Positions 55,603-64,000 of a stretch of 64,000 nt of DNA are shown piece after piece. Under the pieces are notes generated by a model that worked only from the letters and a program-made list of their open reading frames with translations, was not told the origin of the DNA and made no database searches. The DNA comes from Parabacteroides sp. PF5-9 (GTDB lineage Bacteria > Bacteroidota > Bacteroidia > Bacteroidales > Tannerellaceae), in NCBI RefSeq assembly GCF_029893105.1, contig NZ_JARXWG010000017.1, forward strand, positions 37,354-101,353, in the 5' to 3' direction. Every line of letters starts with the position of its first letter. Position 1 is the stretch's first letter. Both the position numbers and the translations under genes were made by a program.

Positions 55603-55714
55603 ACACCTACGTCTGTTTTTTGTTAGAGGTACGTCTAAACAAATTTAGAGGTACGTGTAAATCGATTTAGAGGTACCTCTAAAACATTTTAGACGTACCT
55701 CTAACAGAAAAGTG
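55603..55714. repeat. 22-bp-period repeat array, type B (copy 2)
   Basis: Four 16-bp near-palindromes of the TTAGAGGTACCTCTAA type start at 55623, 55645, 55667 and 55689, exactly 22 bp apart, with linkers ACAAAT, ATCGAT and AACATT. Flanks ACACCTACGTCTG...TTTTTTG and CAGAAAAGTG match the copy at 24468-24579, in the same orientation. Confidence 0.88.
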
Positions 55715-55749
55715 TTCCAATCTATACAAAAAAAATGCGCAGATTATCC

Positions 55750-55757
55750 TACATTTG
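55750..55757 (+). promoter_or_regulatory. -7 box of the M3 peptidase gene
   Basis: TACATTTG, 35 nt before the ATG and about 36 bp after the end of the repeat array. The -33 position is A-rich without TTTG. Confidence 0.55.
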
Positions 55758-55791
55758 CATTTCGATTGATAAATTTTTAATGCATTGACAC

Positions 55792-57888
55792 ATGAACAAA
55801 CTCGTATACGTAATAGTTTTTTCTTTAAATATCATTCTAATGACACAAGCAGCCAACAACCCATTTTTACAGAAGTATAAAACTCCGTTTGAAACTCCTC
55901 CTTTTGACAAAATCAAGGCGGAACATTACGAACCTGCATTTGAGGAAGCGTTCAAACAATTCAGAAAAGAGGTTGATCAGATAGCCAACAACACCGATGT
56001 GGCTACTTTTGAAAACACGATAGTCGCATTAGAACGTAGCGGGGAACTATTAAACAAGGTTGCTTCCACTTTTTTTAATGTATTAAGCGCTGAAGCAAAT
56101 GATGAGTTGATGGATATCTCAGAACGGATTTCACCGAAATTATCCGAAAGTTCCAATTATATCTACCTGAATGAACGCTTATTCTCACGTATTCAAGCGA
56201 TATACGATAAAAAAGAGACACTGAAACTTCAAACGGAAGATGCCAAACTATTGGAAAACACGTATGAATCGTTTAAAATTAAAGGAGCGACGCTTAACCC
56301 GAATGATAAAGAGACATACCGTCAATTAAGTACGCAATTGAGCATGCTCACTTTAAAGTTTGATCAGAATAATTTAAAGGATAAAAAACGGTTTGAAATG
56401 CTCATTACGAATGAGGACGATTTAGCCGGTTTGCCTGAAAGTATTCGTGAAGCTGCTGCAACTTTAGCCAAAAGCAAAGAAAAAACCGGTTGGCTATTCA
56501 ATCTTTCTGCACCGAGTTATGTGCCGTTTTTACGTTATTCTGACTTACGCCCGCTTCGCGAAAAAATGTACCGTGAGTATATGAGTGTCGGTAACAAAGG
56601 AGATGAATTCGATAACAAAGAGATCATTAAAAACATTGTCAATATACGTTTGCAAATTGCTCAATTAATGGGACATAAGACATATGCCGATTATGCGCTT
56701 GAACATACGATGGCAAAATCGCCTGTTAACGTTTACAAACTATTGAATGAATTATTAGTCGCCTATAAACCTGTTGCTATAAACGAATATAATGCAGTAA
56801 AAGGCTTTGCTTTAGGGATCGAGCAGGAAAACACAGAGGTGATGCCATGGGATTGGAATTATTATTCGGAAAAACTGAAAGACATACGGTTTAAGGTCAA
56901 TGACGAAATGACCCGTCCTTATTTTGAACTGGAAAATGTCAAAAAAGGTGTTTTCGGACTGGCTACCCAATTATATGGTATTACATTTAAAGCAAATAAA
57001 AAGATACCAGTCTATCATCCCGAAGTTGACACATACGAAATATACGATGAAAACGGAGAATTTTTGTCTATTTTGTATACCGACTTCCACCCTCGGGATG
57101 GAAAACAATCCGGAGCCTGGATGAATGACATCCGTTCACAATATAGAGATGCAAAAGGGAAAGATATTCGTCCACAGGTGATTATTGTGATGAATTTTAC
57201 CCGTCCGACTGAAAACAAACCGTCTTTACTCACATTCGACGAAGTAAATACATTCCTGCATGAATTCGGACATGCCCTGCATGGGATCCTGGCCAAAGGA
57301 AAATACGGTAGTCTTTCCGGAACAAATGTTTATCGGGATTTTGTTGAATTACCTTCACAAATCATGGAAAACTGGCTGACTGAAAAAGAGTTTCTCGATC
57401 AGATTGCCGTACATTACGAAACGGGTGAAAAAATACCGGAAGAACTTGTGCGTAAGCTGGTGGATGCCTCTAATTTCAATACAGGTTATTTATGTTGTCG
57501 GCAATTAAGTTTTGGATTTTTAGATATGGCCTGGCATACCATCACTTCACCATTTAATGATGATGTGATCACATTCGAGAAAAAAGCCTGGGAACCTGCG
57601 ATTATCTTGCCAGATGTGCCTGAAACATTGATGAGCAGTAGTTTTAGTCATATTTTCTCCGGAGGTTATGCTGCCGGTTATTACGGATACAAATGGGCGG
57701 AAGTCTTGGATGCCGATGCTTTTGCGGCTTTCAAAGAAGCAGGTATTTTCAATAAGGATATCGCCCGGTTATTCCGCGAACATATTCTTTCCCGGGGAGG
57801 AGCCGAAGATCCATCTGTATTATATAAACGATTCAGAGGAAAAGAACCAAGTATTGAGGCATTACTAAAAAGAAATGGTATCAAGTAA
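55792..57888 (+). CDS. M3 family metallopeptidase (peptidyl-dipeptidase Dcp-like)
   Basis: The 698-residue exported protein (signal MNKLVYVIVFSLNIILMTQA) begins its mature part with NPFLQKYKTPFETPPFDKIK, typical of Dcp/OpdA-like M3 enzymes. The zinc motif HEFGHALHG lies at about 489-497 and the downstream ligand region VELPSQIMENW at about 518-528. The Tyr/His-rich substrate loop FSHIFSGGYAAGYYGYKWAEV is near 622-642. It should remove dipeptides or cleave short peptides in the periplasm. It stands alone behind the type B array; a separate promoter precedes the next gene. Confidence 0.95.
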   Translation: MNKLVYVIVFSLNIILMTQAANNPFLQKYKTPFETPPFDKIKAEHYEPAFEEAFKQFRKEVDQIANNTDVATFENTIVALERSGELLNKVASTFFNVLSAEANDELMDISERISPKLSESSNYIYLNERLFSRIQAIYDKKETLKLQTEDAKLLENTYESFKIKGATLNPNDKETYRQLSTQLSMLTLKFDQNNLKDKKRFEMLITNEDDLAGLPESIREAAATLAKSKEKTGWLFNLSAPSYVPFLRYSDLRPLREKMYREYMSVGNKGDEFDNKEIIKNIVNIRLQIAQLMGHKTYADYALEHTMAKSPVNVYKLLNELLVAYKPVAINEYNAVKGFALGIEQENTEVMPWDWNYYSEKLKDIRFKVNDEMTRPYFELENVKKGVFGLATQLYGITFKANKKIPVYHPEVDTYEIYDENGEFLSILYTDFHPRDGKQSGAWMNDIRSQYRDAKGKDIRPQVIIVMNFTRPTENKPSLLTFDEVNTFLHEFGHALHGILAKGKYGSLSGTNVYRDFVELPSQIMENWLTEKEFLDQIAVHYETGEKIPEELVRKLVDASNFNTGYLCCRQLSFGFLDMAWHTITSPFNDDVITFEKKAWEPAIILPDVPETLMSSSFSHIFSGGYAAGYYGYKWAEVLDADAFAAFKEAGIFNKDIARLFREHILSRGGAEDPSVLYKRFRGKEPSIEALLKRNGIK

Positions 57889-57937
57889 TTAATTTTAATT
57901 ATAAATAGGCTTTAATCCATTTTCCATTGTTTTATAT

Positions 57938-57945
57938 TACCTTTG
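57938..57945 (+). promoter_or_regulatory. -7 box of the dCMP deaminase gene
   Basis: TACCTTTG, 21 nt before the ATG; -33 region weak. Confidence 0.5.
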
Positions 57946-57966
57946 CCCTATTGAATTTAAGCGACA

Positions 57967-58401
57967 ATGAACGATAATTCGGAAAAGCAATACGAATTGG
58001 ATAAACGATATTTACGGATGGCTGCTGTATGGGCAGAAAATTCATATTGCAAACGGCGACAAGTGGGCGCCTTAATCGTAAAAGACCAAATGATTATTTC
58101 TGATGGTTATAATGGTACTCCTTCAGGTTTTGAAAATGTGTGTGAAGATGAAAACAATGTAACAAAACCCTATGTATTACATGCTGAAGCAAATGCCATT
58201 ACCAAAGTTGCCGCCTCGTCTAACAGCAGTAAAGGAGCGACAATATATGTCACCTCTGCCCCCTGCATAGAGTGTGCCAAATTAATCATTCAATCGGGCA
58301 TAAAAAGAGTAGTCTATTCAGAAAAGTATCGGATTGACGACGGTTGCCAGTTATTGAAACGGGCTGAAATTTGTGTGGATTATATTGAGATAAACGAATA
58401 A
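57967..58401 (+). CDS. dCMP deaminase (ComEB/deoxycytidylate deaminase family)
   Basis: The 144-residue enzyme has the zinc-dependent cytidine deaminase motifs HAEANAI (~73-79, catalytic Glu) and PCIECAK (~99-105), with the N-terminal CKRRQVGALIVKD and a GTPSG-containing loop that occurs in dCMP deaminases. It converts dCMP to dUMP for thymidylate synthesis. Length fits the family. It is followed after 22 nt by the S41 protease gene, with which it is probably cotranscribed. Confidence 0.93.
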   Translation: MNDNSEKQYELDKRYLRMAAVWAENSYCKRRQVGALIVKDQMIISDGYNGTPSGFENVCEDENNVTKPYVLHAEANAITKVAASSNSSKGATIYVTSAPCIECAKLIIQSGIKRVVYSEKYRIDDGCQLLKRAEICVDYIEINE

Positions 58402-58423
58402 AAGCATCTATTTTCATAATATT

Positions 58424-60154
58424 ATGGATAAAAACAGGAGATTGGCCATATGGCTTCCGGTAATTATTGCGATCAGTATTGGTTTGGGCATATTTATTGG
58501 AAACTATTATCTTTCTATAGGCAAGAGTAAAGGAAATAATCCGACCTACTCGTCATCTGCCGGAAATAAGATCAATGCAGTTCTGGATATTATCAACAAA
58601 CAGTATGTGGATACGGTTGACATGAAACAGCTTGTTGAAACCACAATACCCCATATTTTCAACGAATTAGACCCCCATTCAGTCTATATTACAGCCGAAG
58701 ACGCAACGGCGGCAAACGAAGACCTGGAAGGATCTTTCAGCGGCATTGGCGTTACTTTTAATATGCAAACCGACACGATATTGGTCATTAGTGTAATCAG
58801 TGGAGGACCTGCTGAAAAGGCCGGATTATTGCCTTTTGATCGTATAATTACGATTAACGATTCGATCTATTCGGGGAATAATTCCAATCAGAATATGATT
58901 ATGAAAACTCTACGCGGAGCCAAAAACAGTATCGTGAAATTAGGTATAAAACGTGGACTTTCTGATCAATTAATTCACTTTGATGTAACTCGTGGTGAAG
59001 TACCGGTCAATTCGGTCGATGTCGCCTATGAAGCCAGTAAAGGTATCGGCTATATCAAAGTCAGTAAATTTGCTCGGAATACGTATAATGAGTTTCTAAC
59101 AGCCATTGCAAAACTCAAACAAATCGGTTGCGACTCTTTTGTCATTGACCTGCGAGGAAATACCGGCGGGTATATGGATGCTGCGATTAATATGATCAAT
59201 GAGTTTATGTCGGATGGCAAATTGATCGTATACACCGAAGGAAAAGCCTTTCCTCGTTCCGATGTATATGCCAATGGAACGGGTACTTGTAAAGAGTCTC
59301 CGATCGTTGTACTGACGGATGAAGGATCAGCCTCGGCCAGTGAAATTTTTGCCGGAGCCATACAGGATAATGACCGTGGATTGATTATCGGCCGACGTAC
59401 TTACGGAAAAGGTCTGGTACAAACTCCTATTCCTTTGCGTGACGGATCTGAATTGCGTCTGACCATTGCACGTTATTATACCCCTTCTGGCCGAAGTATT
59501 CAGAAGTTATACGAATTAGGCAAAACGGATGAGTATGATCAGGATATTTACAACCGTTATATGCATGGTGAATTCGACTCGGCCGATAGCATAAAACTCG
59601 ATGAAACCTTACAATATGAAACAATAAACGGACGAACGGTATATGGTGGCGGAGGTATTATGCCTGATATTTTTATTCCACGTGATACCAGTGGTATTAC
59701 CTCTTATTATTCAACCGTGATCAATACCGGGACACTTTATTTATATGCGTTAGAATATTCTGATCACAACAGGGACAGATTGTCTTCCTGTAAATCATGG
59801 GAAGAGTTGTATACTTACCTGAAAAGTCAACCCCTGTTACAGAACTTCACCAACTTTGCTGCATCAAAAGGCATACGTAAACGACCTACGCTAATTGAGA
59901 TTTCATCCTCCTTGATCGAAGAGCAGTTACATGCTTATATTGTACGCAATTTCTTCGATGATGCCGGCTTTTATCCGATATTCCTGCAAAATGATGTAAC
60001 TCTGCTGGAAGCCATAAAAATGATCCGGGAAGGAAAATCATATCCTGTCCCAGGTTTTATCGGAAAAGCGGAAAATAACTCAAAGACCGAAACAGGGAAT
60101 ACGATCCGGTTTGGTACAGCCAGAGAGAAGATATTTGAGGACTATACAGTCTGA
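58424..60154 (+). CDS. S41 family C-terminal processing peptidase
   Basis: This 576-residue protein has one N-terminal membrane anchor (~7-30) and a PDZ domain at ~95-185 (GSFSGIGVTFNM, SVISGGPAEKAGLLPFDRIITIND). The S41 catalytic domain carries Ser in LTDEGSASASEIFAGAI near 305 and the general-base Lys in GRRTYGKGLVQTP near 330. A C-terminal extension (~430-576) is typical of Bacteroidetes forms. It trims the C-termini of periplasmic proteins. The stop is followed by a strong hairpin. Confidence 0.95.
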   Translation: MDKNRRLAIWLPVIIAISIGLGIFIGNYYLSIGKSKGNNPTYSSSAGNKINAVLDIINKQYVDTVDMKQLVETTIPHIFNELDPHSVYITAEDATAANEDLEGSFSGIGVTFNMQTDTILVISVISGGPAEKAGLLPFDRIITINDSIYSGNNSNQNMIMKTLRGAKNSIVKLGIKRGLSDQLIHFDVTRGEVPVNSVDVAYEASKGIGYIKVSKFARNTYNEFLTAIAKLKQIGCDSFVIDLRGNTGGYMDAAINMINEFMSDGKLIVYTEGKAFPRSDVYANGTGTCKESPIVVLTDEGSASASEIFAGAIQDNDRGLIIGRRTYGKGLVQTPIPLRDGSELRLTIARYYTPSGRSIQKLYELGKTDEYDQDIYNRYMHGEFDSADSIKLDETLQYETINGRTVYGGGGIMPDIFIPRDTSGITSYYSTVINTGTLYLYALEYSDHNRDRLSSCKSWEELYTYLKSQPLLQNFTNFAASKGIRKRPTLIEISSSLIEEQLHAYIVRNFFDDAGFYPIFLQNDVTLLEAIKMIREGKSYPVPGFIGKAENNSKTETGNTIRFGTAREKIFEDYTV

Positions 60155-60170
60155 TTTTCCATTTTTACAT

Positions 60171-60210
60171 AAAAAAGGGGGTTTGTCCGACTTTGGACAA
60201 CCCCCTTTTT
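60171..60210. terminator. Bidirectional terminator between the S41 gene and iorB
   Basis: A GGGGG-TTTGTCC / GGACAA-CCCCC stem (one bulged T) flanked by A6 and T5 runs, 6-nt loop. It can end the S41 message on the plus strand and the iorAB message on the minus strand. Confidence 0.9.
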
Positions 60211-60283
60211 CCTTATTCTATTTCCGGACAACTCTGAAACTGTTTTCAAATATTCAATTCTCAGAGACTTTAAAACAGCTATT

Positions 60284-60877
60284 TCAACCCTTACTTGCCT
60301 GATTTTGAAGGGCTATATCATAGCCAGCTCGCAATGCTTTCAAATTCAAACTAACAATATCCTCTCCTTTCCGTTCGAATATCCGGCGGACTCCTTCTTC
60401 GATCTTTTCATATTCAATATTGACAAATGGAGTAGCAGCTCCAAGCATGACAATATTAGCGGCACGCGCTGAACCGATCTCTTTCGCTATCGTATCAACA
60501 TCCAATACAACTTTATGCGGCAGTTTATCTAATTCAGCATATACTTTTTCAATTTCCGGATAATTGGGAATATTGATAAAAGGTTGAGAGTTAGTCACCA
60601 GCCAACCCTCCTTTTTCAGATAAGGCAAATAGCGCAGACTCTCCATCGGTTCGAGAGAAATAATCAGATCAGCCTGTCCCAATGCGATCAAGTCTGAAGC
60701 AACCGGTTTATCGGATAAACGAAGATTGGATTGTACATCTCCTCCACGCTGACTCATTCCATGAACTTCAGCTTGTTTCATATACAAACCTTCTTTCAGA
60801 GCAGCTTCTCCAATCACAGCAGCAATGGATAAAATCCCCTGCCCTCCTACTCCTGATAGTATAATATCTGTTCTCAT
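60284..60877 (-). CDS. iorB: Indolepyruvate oxidoreductase subunit beta
   Basis: The 197-residue subunit begins with the gamma/beta-type 2-oxoacid oxidoreductase motif DIILSGVGGQGILS and has AEVHGMSQRGGDVQSNLRL near 47, both typical of IorB. IorAB oxidatively decarboxylates aryl pyruvates from aromatic amino acids to aryl-acetyl-CoA, reducing ferredoxin. The ATG at 60877 overlaps the iorA stop by 4 nt, giving translational coupling; the upstream in-frame ATG would start inside iorA. Confidence 0.94.
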   Translation of the reverse strand: MRTDIILSGVGGQGILSIAAVIGEAALKEGLYMKQAEVHGMSQRGGDVQSNLRLSDKPVASDLIALGQADLIISLEPMESLRYLPYLKKEGWLVTNSQPFINIPNYPEIEKVYAELDKLPHKVVLDVDTIAKEIGSARAANIVMLGAATPFVNIEYEKIEEGVRRIFERKGEDIVSLNLKALRAGYDIALQNQASKG

Positions 60878-62475
60878 TTTTTGTTTGCTTTTTTCTTTCT
60901 TGTTAATGTTTGAACACATTCACGACAAGGTATTACCACCGAAACTCCTTTATATTCAACCTCTTGACGAATAACACTCTTCATCTCCTCAAAATTCTTC
61001 TTCAATGGAACCATTTCACGGATATGCGCCGGATCCACTCCCAGTCCCGCACATATGGCATGCAAACGACCTGTTCCTGCTGAATCCTGACCACCGGTCA
61101 TCGCCGTTGTCTCGTTATCAGAAATGATAATTGTAATAGGTGTATTCTCATTCACACAATCCAATAACCCAGTCATACCCGAATGGGTAAACGTAGAGTC
61201 GCCGATCACTGCTACAGCCGGATATAGTCCGGCATCAGCTGCTCCTTTTGCCATGGTGATAGAAGCACCCATATCTACACAGGTATCTATCGCCCGGAAA
61301 GGAGGCAATGCCCCTAAAGTATAACAGCCGATATCACTAAACACCTTTGCTGATCCGTTGTATTCAAGCAACACCTCGTTTAATGCTTCATACACATCAC
61401 GATGTCCACATCCCTGACACAAGGCAGGTGGACGTTGTTCGACCACTTCGGGGATCGGATAAAAGCTATTTACCTGTTTACCTAAAGCTTGACTAACCCT
61501 ATCCGGATTTAATTCACCTTCACGTTGAAGAGTGCCGTCCAATCGACCGTGAACCACCAAGCCTTTTCCAAGAAAACCTTTTAACTGTTCCTCTACGATA
61601 GGGAAACCCTCTTCCAAGACCAGAATCTCTTTACATTCATTCACCAATTTCTCCACCTGTTTGCGAGGAAGAGGATATTGTGTAATTTTTAAAACAGGAT
61701 GTTCAAAACCATCCAGATAGTTCTCGGAAAGATAGTTAAAGGCAATACCAGTAGTAATAATACCCAACGATTTATCCGGAGCATCAATGTATTGATTAAA
61801 CGTTGATTTTTCCGATTCCATCGTAAAAACAGATTGTGCATCCAACAACGTTTTATATCTTTTCCGAGCCAATGCCGGAAGCAAAACAAAACGCTGACGG
61901 CCATCTGCCGGAGTATTCATTTTATTTTCATCTCTCAACGGACGAGTGATCACACCTGCACGCGAATGAGCCATACGGGTCGTAATACGCATCAAAATCG
62001 GATAGCCCAATTTCTCAGACAGTTCAAAACCGTCATAAACCATATCATAAGCTTCTTGCTGACTGGATGGTTCAAATATAGGAATCATCGCAAAATTACC
62101 ATACACACGGTTATCTTGTTCATTTTGGGAAGAGTGCATAGAAGGGTCATCAGCCGTTATAATGATCATTCCGCCATTAATACCGGTCATAGCAGCATTC
62201 ATAAAACAATCGGCGGCAACATTCAACCCGACATGTTTCATGCAGCAAAGCGTCCGTTTTCCGGCATAACTCATGCCTAAAGCCGTCTCCATAGCTGTTT
62301 TTTCATTGCAACTCCACTTACTGTGAATTCCCCTCTCCCGTGCTAACGGAGAAGCCTGAATATATTCAGTAATCTCTGTAGAAGGAGTACCGGGATAAGC
62401 ATATACCCCTGAAAGTCCGGCGTCAATAGCCGCTTGAGCAATAGCCTCATCCCCCAAAAAAAGCTGTTTTTCCAT
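60874..62475 (-). CDS. iorA: Indolepyruvate oxidoreductase subunit alpha, without a clear ferredoxin domain
   Basis: The 533-residue subunit has the N-terminal pyrimidine-binding region (LFLGDEAIAQAAIDAGLSGVYAYPGTPSTEI), CQGCGHRDVYEAL near 358 and the TPP/Mg motif VIGDSTFTHSGMTGLLDCVNENTPITI near 420-445. Archaeal IorA ends in a ferredoxin-like domain with two 4Fe-4S clusters; here the C-terminus shows only CRECVQ and a Lys-rich tail, so the clusters appear to be missing. Electrons may then pass through another protein. The only start upstream of the chosen ATG is a TTG. The gene begins 87 bp from the mltG end and forms an operon with iorB. Confidence 0.92.
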   Translation of the reverse strand: MEKQLFLGDEAIAQAAIDAGLSGVYAYPGTPSTEITEYIQASPLARERGIHSKWSCNEKTAMETALGMSYAGKRTLCCMKHVGLNVAADCFMNAAMTGINGGMIIITADDPSMHSSQNEQDNRVYGNFAMIPIFEPSSQQEAYDMVYDGFELSEKLGYPILMRITTRMAHSRAGVITRPLRDENKMNTPADGRQRFVLLPALARKRYKTLLDAQSVFTMESEKSTFNQYIDAPDKSLGIITTGIAFNYLSENYLDGFEHPVLKITQYPLPRKQVEKLVNECKEILVLEEGFPIVEEQLKGFLGKGLVVHGRLDGTLQREGELNPDRVSQALGKQVNSFYPIPEVVEQRPPALCQGCGHRDVYEALNEVLLEYNGSAKVFSDIGCYTLGALPPFRAIDTCVDMGASITMAKGAADAGLYPAVAVIGDSTFTHSGMTGLLDCVNENTPITIIISDNETTAMTGGQDSAGTGRLHAICAGLGVDPAHIREMVPLKKNFEEMKSVIRQEVEYKGVSVVIPCRECVQTLTRKKKANKK

Positions 62476-62562
62476 ATCTTGTTTATTAATTATGATCTGT
62501 TTCAAATGACTCTATGTCTCCGGCGTGCAAAGATACTGCTTTTTGCGGCAATAAAGATGAAA

Positions 62563-63606
62563 CTAACGAATATTCCGCCGGTTAAGCTCTGCCCGGTAAC
62601 GGTCAGCATTTCGATTATGCTCAGCCAATGAGACGGCAAAATTATGCCGGCCGGAGAAGTCCTCTTTCGCCACCATATAGAGGTAATTATGCTTGGTATA
62701 ATTCAATACACTCTCCAATCCCCGGATTGTAGGAATACGAATAGGTGCCGGAGGAAGCCCTGCATAGATATAGGTATTATAAGGAGAGTCGACTTCAAGA
62801 TGGACATACAATACACGTCGTAAAGTGAAATCACCCACAGCATACTTCACCGTCGGATCAGCCTGTAACAGCATACCTCGATGCAAACGGTTGACATATA
62901 ATCCAGCTACAATCGGATATTCGTCTGCAACAGCTGTTTCTTCTTCCACGATAGAAGCCAGTATAGAGACATCCAAAGGTGTCAATCCGATTGATTTAGC
63001 GCTGTTTTGTCGTTGCTCGGTCCAGAATGCATCATACTCCTTTTTCATCCGTTGCATAAAACGATCTGCCGAAATATTCCAATAAACCTCATAGGTATTC
63101 GGAATAAACATCGCTTTGACTGTTTCTGTGGTAAAACCTAAAGAGTCACAATAAGCCGGATCGTTCAACAAAGACAACAAATCCGTTTGATCGAACATAA
63201 GCTGCTCATCCAGTCGGGCGGCCAAATCATCTAAAATACGGATATTATTAAACGTCACCCGGGTGGCTTCCTGCTGCCCACGACGCAAGTTATTTAATAA
63301 CATACGATTATTCATTCCACCCTTCACCGCATAACGTCCTGTCCACATCGCAGAGGGATAATCCAAGATCTCCGCCAACTGTCTGAAACTTTGAATATGT
63401 TGACAATTAGCCGAATCAGCCAACTGTCGGCATAAGTTATCAAAATCTTTATTCTCATCTATATAAATGTAGACTGTTTCTTTGGGTTCAAAGTTCGATG
63501 CATAGACCAATCGATACCCCCAGTAACCTGCCAGAGCCATTAATAGCAACAAAACAGACACAACAATAATCCCCAAAAGACGCTTAATACGAAACGGTTT
63601 GTTCAT
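62563..63606 (-). CDS. mltG: Endolytic murein transglycosylase
   Basis: The 347-residue protein has one N-terminal membrane helix (~10-30), a LysM-like region and the YceG/MltG domain. The catalytic Glu lies in LASIVEEETAVADEYPIVAGLYVNRL (~211-236), and LQADPTVKYAVG and YNTYIYAGLPPAPI are conserved motifs. MltG cleaves nascent peptidoglycan glycan strands and ends their elongation. The ATG at 63606 was preferred over a GTG 36 nt upstream because a -7 box (63642-63649) lies at that position. Confidence 0.96.
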   Translation of the reverse strand: MNKPFRIKRLLGIIVVSVLLLLMALAGYWGYRLVYASNFEPKETVYIYIDENKDFDNLCRQLADSANCQHIQSFRQLAEILDYPSAMWTGRYAVKGGMNNRMLLNNLRRGQQEATRVTFNNIRILDDLAARLDEQLMFDQTDLLSLLNDPAYCDSLGFTTETVKAMFIPNTYEVYWNISADRFMQRMKKEYDAFWTEQRQNSAKSIGLTPLDVSILASIVEEETAVADEYPIVAGLYVNRLHRGMLLQADPTVKYAVGDFTLRRVLYVHLEVDSPYNTYIYAGLPPAPIRIPTIRGLESVLNYTKHNYLYMVAKEDFSGRHNFAVSLAEHNRNADRYRAELNRRNIR

Positions 63607-63641
63607 GATATTTTTAACACATTGACAATCAGAATTGCCCA

Positions 63642-63649
63642 CAAAAGTA
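63642..63649 (-). promoter_or_regulatory. -7 box of mltG
   Basis: TACTTTTG on the minus strand, 36 nt before the mltG ATG. A TTTG occurs upstream but at 24-nt spacing, longer than usual. Confidence 0.5.
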
Positions 63650-63681
63650 CAATCTTTTTCGCGAAATATTAGCCAAAAACC

Positions 63682-63713
63682 TTTGTTTATTCAGAAATAT
63701 AACTCTATCTTTG
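63682..63713 (+). promoter_or_regulatory. tRNA-Ser promoter
   Basis: A -33 TTTG (63682-63685), 20-nt spacer and -7 box TATCTTTG (63706-63713) form a consensus promoter; the tRNA begins about 29 nt after the predicted start. Confidence 0.8.
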
Positions 63714-63748
63714 CCGCGCATTCTAACGATGAGTGCTATGGTTTTTAA

Positions 63749-63835
63749 GGAAGTGTGGGTGAGTGGCTGAAACCACCAGTTTGCTAAACTGACGTACGGG
63801 TAACTGTACCGCGAGTTCGAATCTCGCCGCTTCCG
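63749..63835 (+). tRNA. tRNA-Ser (anticodon GCT)
   Basis: The 87-nt cloverleaf has acceptor stem GGAAGTG / CGCTTCC (one G-U) and discriminator G. The anticodon GCT at 63783-63785 sits in the loop TTGCTAA with stem CAGTT/AACTG. A long variable arm (TACGGGTAACTGTA) is typical of tRNA-Ser, and the T-arm is GCGAG TTCGAAT CTCGC. The 3' CCA is not encoded. It reads AGC/AGU codons. Confidence 0.96.
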
Positions 63836-63844
63836 CAACAACAG

Positions 63845-63871
63845 AGGTCGCTATTTAAGCGACCTTTTTTT
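63845..63871 (+). terminator. tRNA-Ser terminator
   Basis: AGGTCGC (63845-63851), 7-nt loop and GCGACCT (63859-63865) followed by a T-run, 9 nt behind the tRNA. Confidence 0.92.
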
Positions 63872-63957
63872 ATTGCCCTAATTCTGGAAACACTCACCAT
63901 TTTCATGGCTCACCCCGTAAAGTTGTGGAGCTAGAAAAAAGGGAGTAGTTTTGTTTT

Positions 63958-64000
63958 ATGGAAACAGGCTACGAACTATTATTACCCGATGGCATATTGA
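63958..64000 (+). mobile_element. Start of an ISAon1-family-like transposase (cut by window edge)
   Basis: The last 43 bases encode METGYELLLPDGIL, which resembles the N-terminal LLLPEGLLDYF-type opening of ISAon1/ISL3-like transposases of Bacteroidetes. Only 14 codons are visible. The left inverted repeat would lie somewhere in 63880-63950 (the GGCTCACCCCGTAAAG region is a candidate), just beyond the tRNA-Ser terminator. Identification is tentative. Confidence 0.55.

Overview
The window looks like chromosomal DNA of a Bacteroidales bacterium (Bacteroides/Parabacteroides/Tannerella-like). It carries fimbrillin lipoprotein clusters, DUF4270, DUF4956 and DUF4268 proteins, a CcsA/ResB fusion, a Bacteroides-type glycogen locus and an ISAon1-like transposase start. 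Genes generally lack Shine-Dalgarno sites, and many are preceded by the Bacteroidetes -7 box TAnnTTTG. I cannot fix the genus from the sequence alone.

Layout. 1-2430: the start of a histidine operon on the minus strand (hisG-hisD-hisC) with its own promoter, a leader peptide containing six consecutive His codons and an attenuator hairpin. 2461-7170: a YjdM/PhnA zinc-ribbon protein, a DUF4268 protein, an M16 peptidase and an AraC regulator. 7171-8272: a gene-free stretch with a REP-like palindromic element and a 22-bp-period repeat array. 8273-12776: a MscS-type channel, the threonine-to-glycine pair (SDR threonine dehydrogenase and Kbl) and a PHP histidinol-phosphatase-like protein. 12864-23982: a nine-gene operon of fimbrillin-type lipoproteins, ending in a large protein with about four BACON-like repeats. 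24468-27064: a second repeat array, then an exported metallo-beta-lactamase-fold hydrolase and a sialate O-acetylesterase. 27061-32769: a LytS/LytTR two-component pair behind a VTC / DUF4956 / Cthe_2159-like cell-surface cassette; the VTC gene seems to carry an in-frame stop near its 5' end.

32915-45285 is the most unusual part: nine tightly spaced minus-strand genes led by an IclR regulator. In transcription order they are iclR, a beta-propeller dihaem cytochrome, a cupin lipoprotein, a 1197-residue fusion with two CxxCH haem sites and a C-terminal SUMF1/FGE-like domain, a CcsBA haem exporter/ligase, a small VOC protein, DhaK, DhaL and an LsrF-type thiolase with its catalytic Lys203. Together they suggest periplasmic electron transfer or oxidation coupled to cytoplasmic kinase-plus-thiolase breakdown of a small carbonyl compound. 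The substrate is unknown; an AI-2 (DPD)-like molecule is one candidate.

45478-64000: a third repeat array, MATE exporter, panD-panC, a glycogen locus (truncated GlgA-like protein, DUF4270 lipoprotein, GH57, GT4, debranching enzyme), a fourth repeat array, an M3 peptidase, dCMP deaminase, S41 protease, indolepyruvate oxidoreductase (iorAB), MltG, tRNA-Ser(GCT) and the first 14 codons of an ISAon1-like transposase.

Four intergenic arrays (7890, 24468, 45478, 55603) belong to two sequence types. Both have a 22-bp period, four units and a shared half-site CGTCTA/TAGACG, and all four lie in or beside promoter regions. They are the main unexplained non-coding signal.
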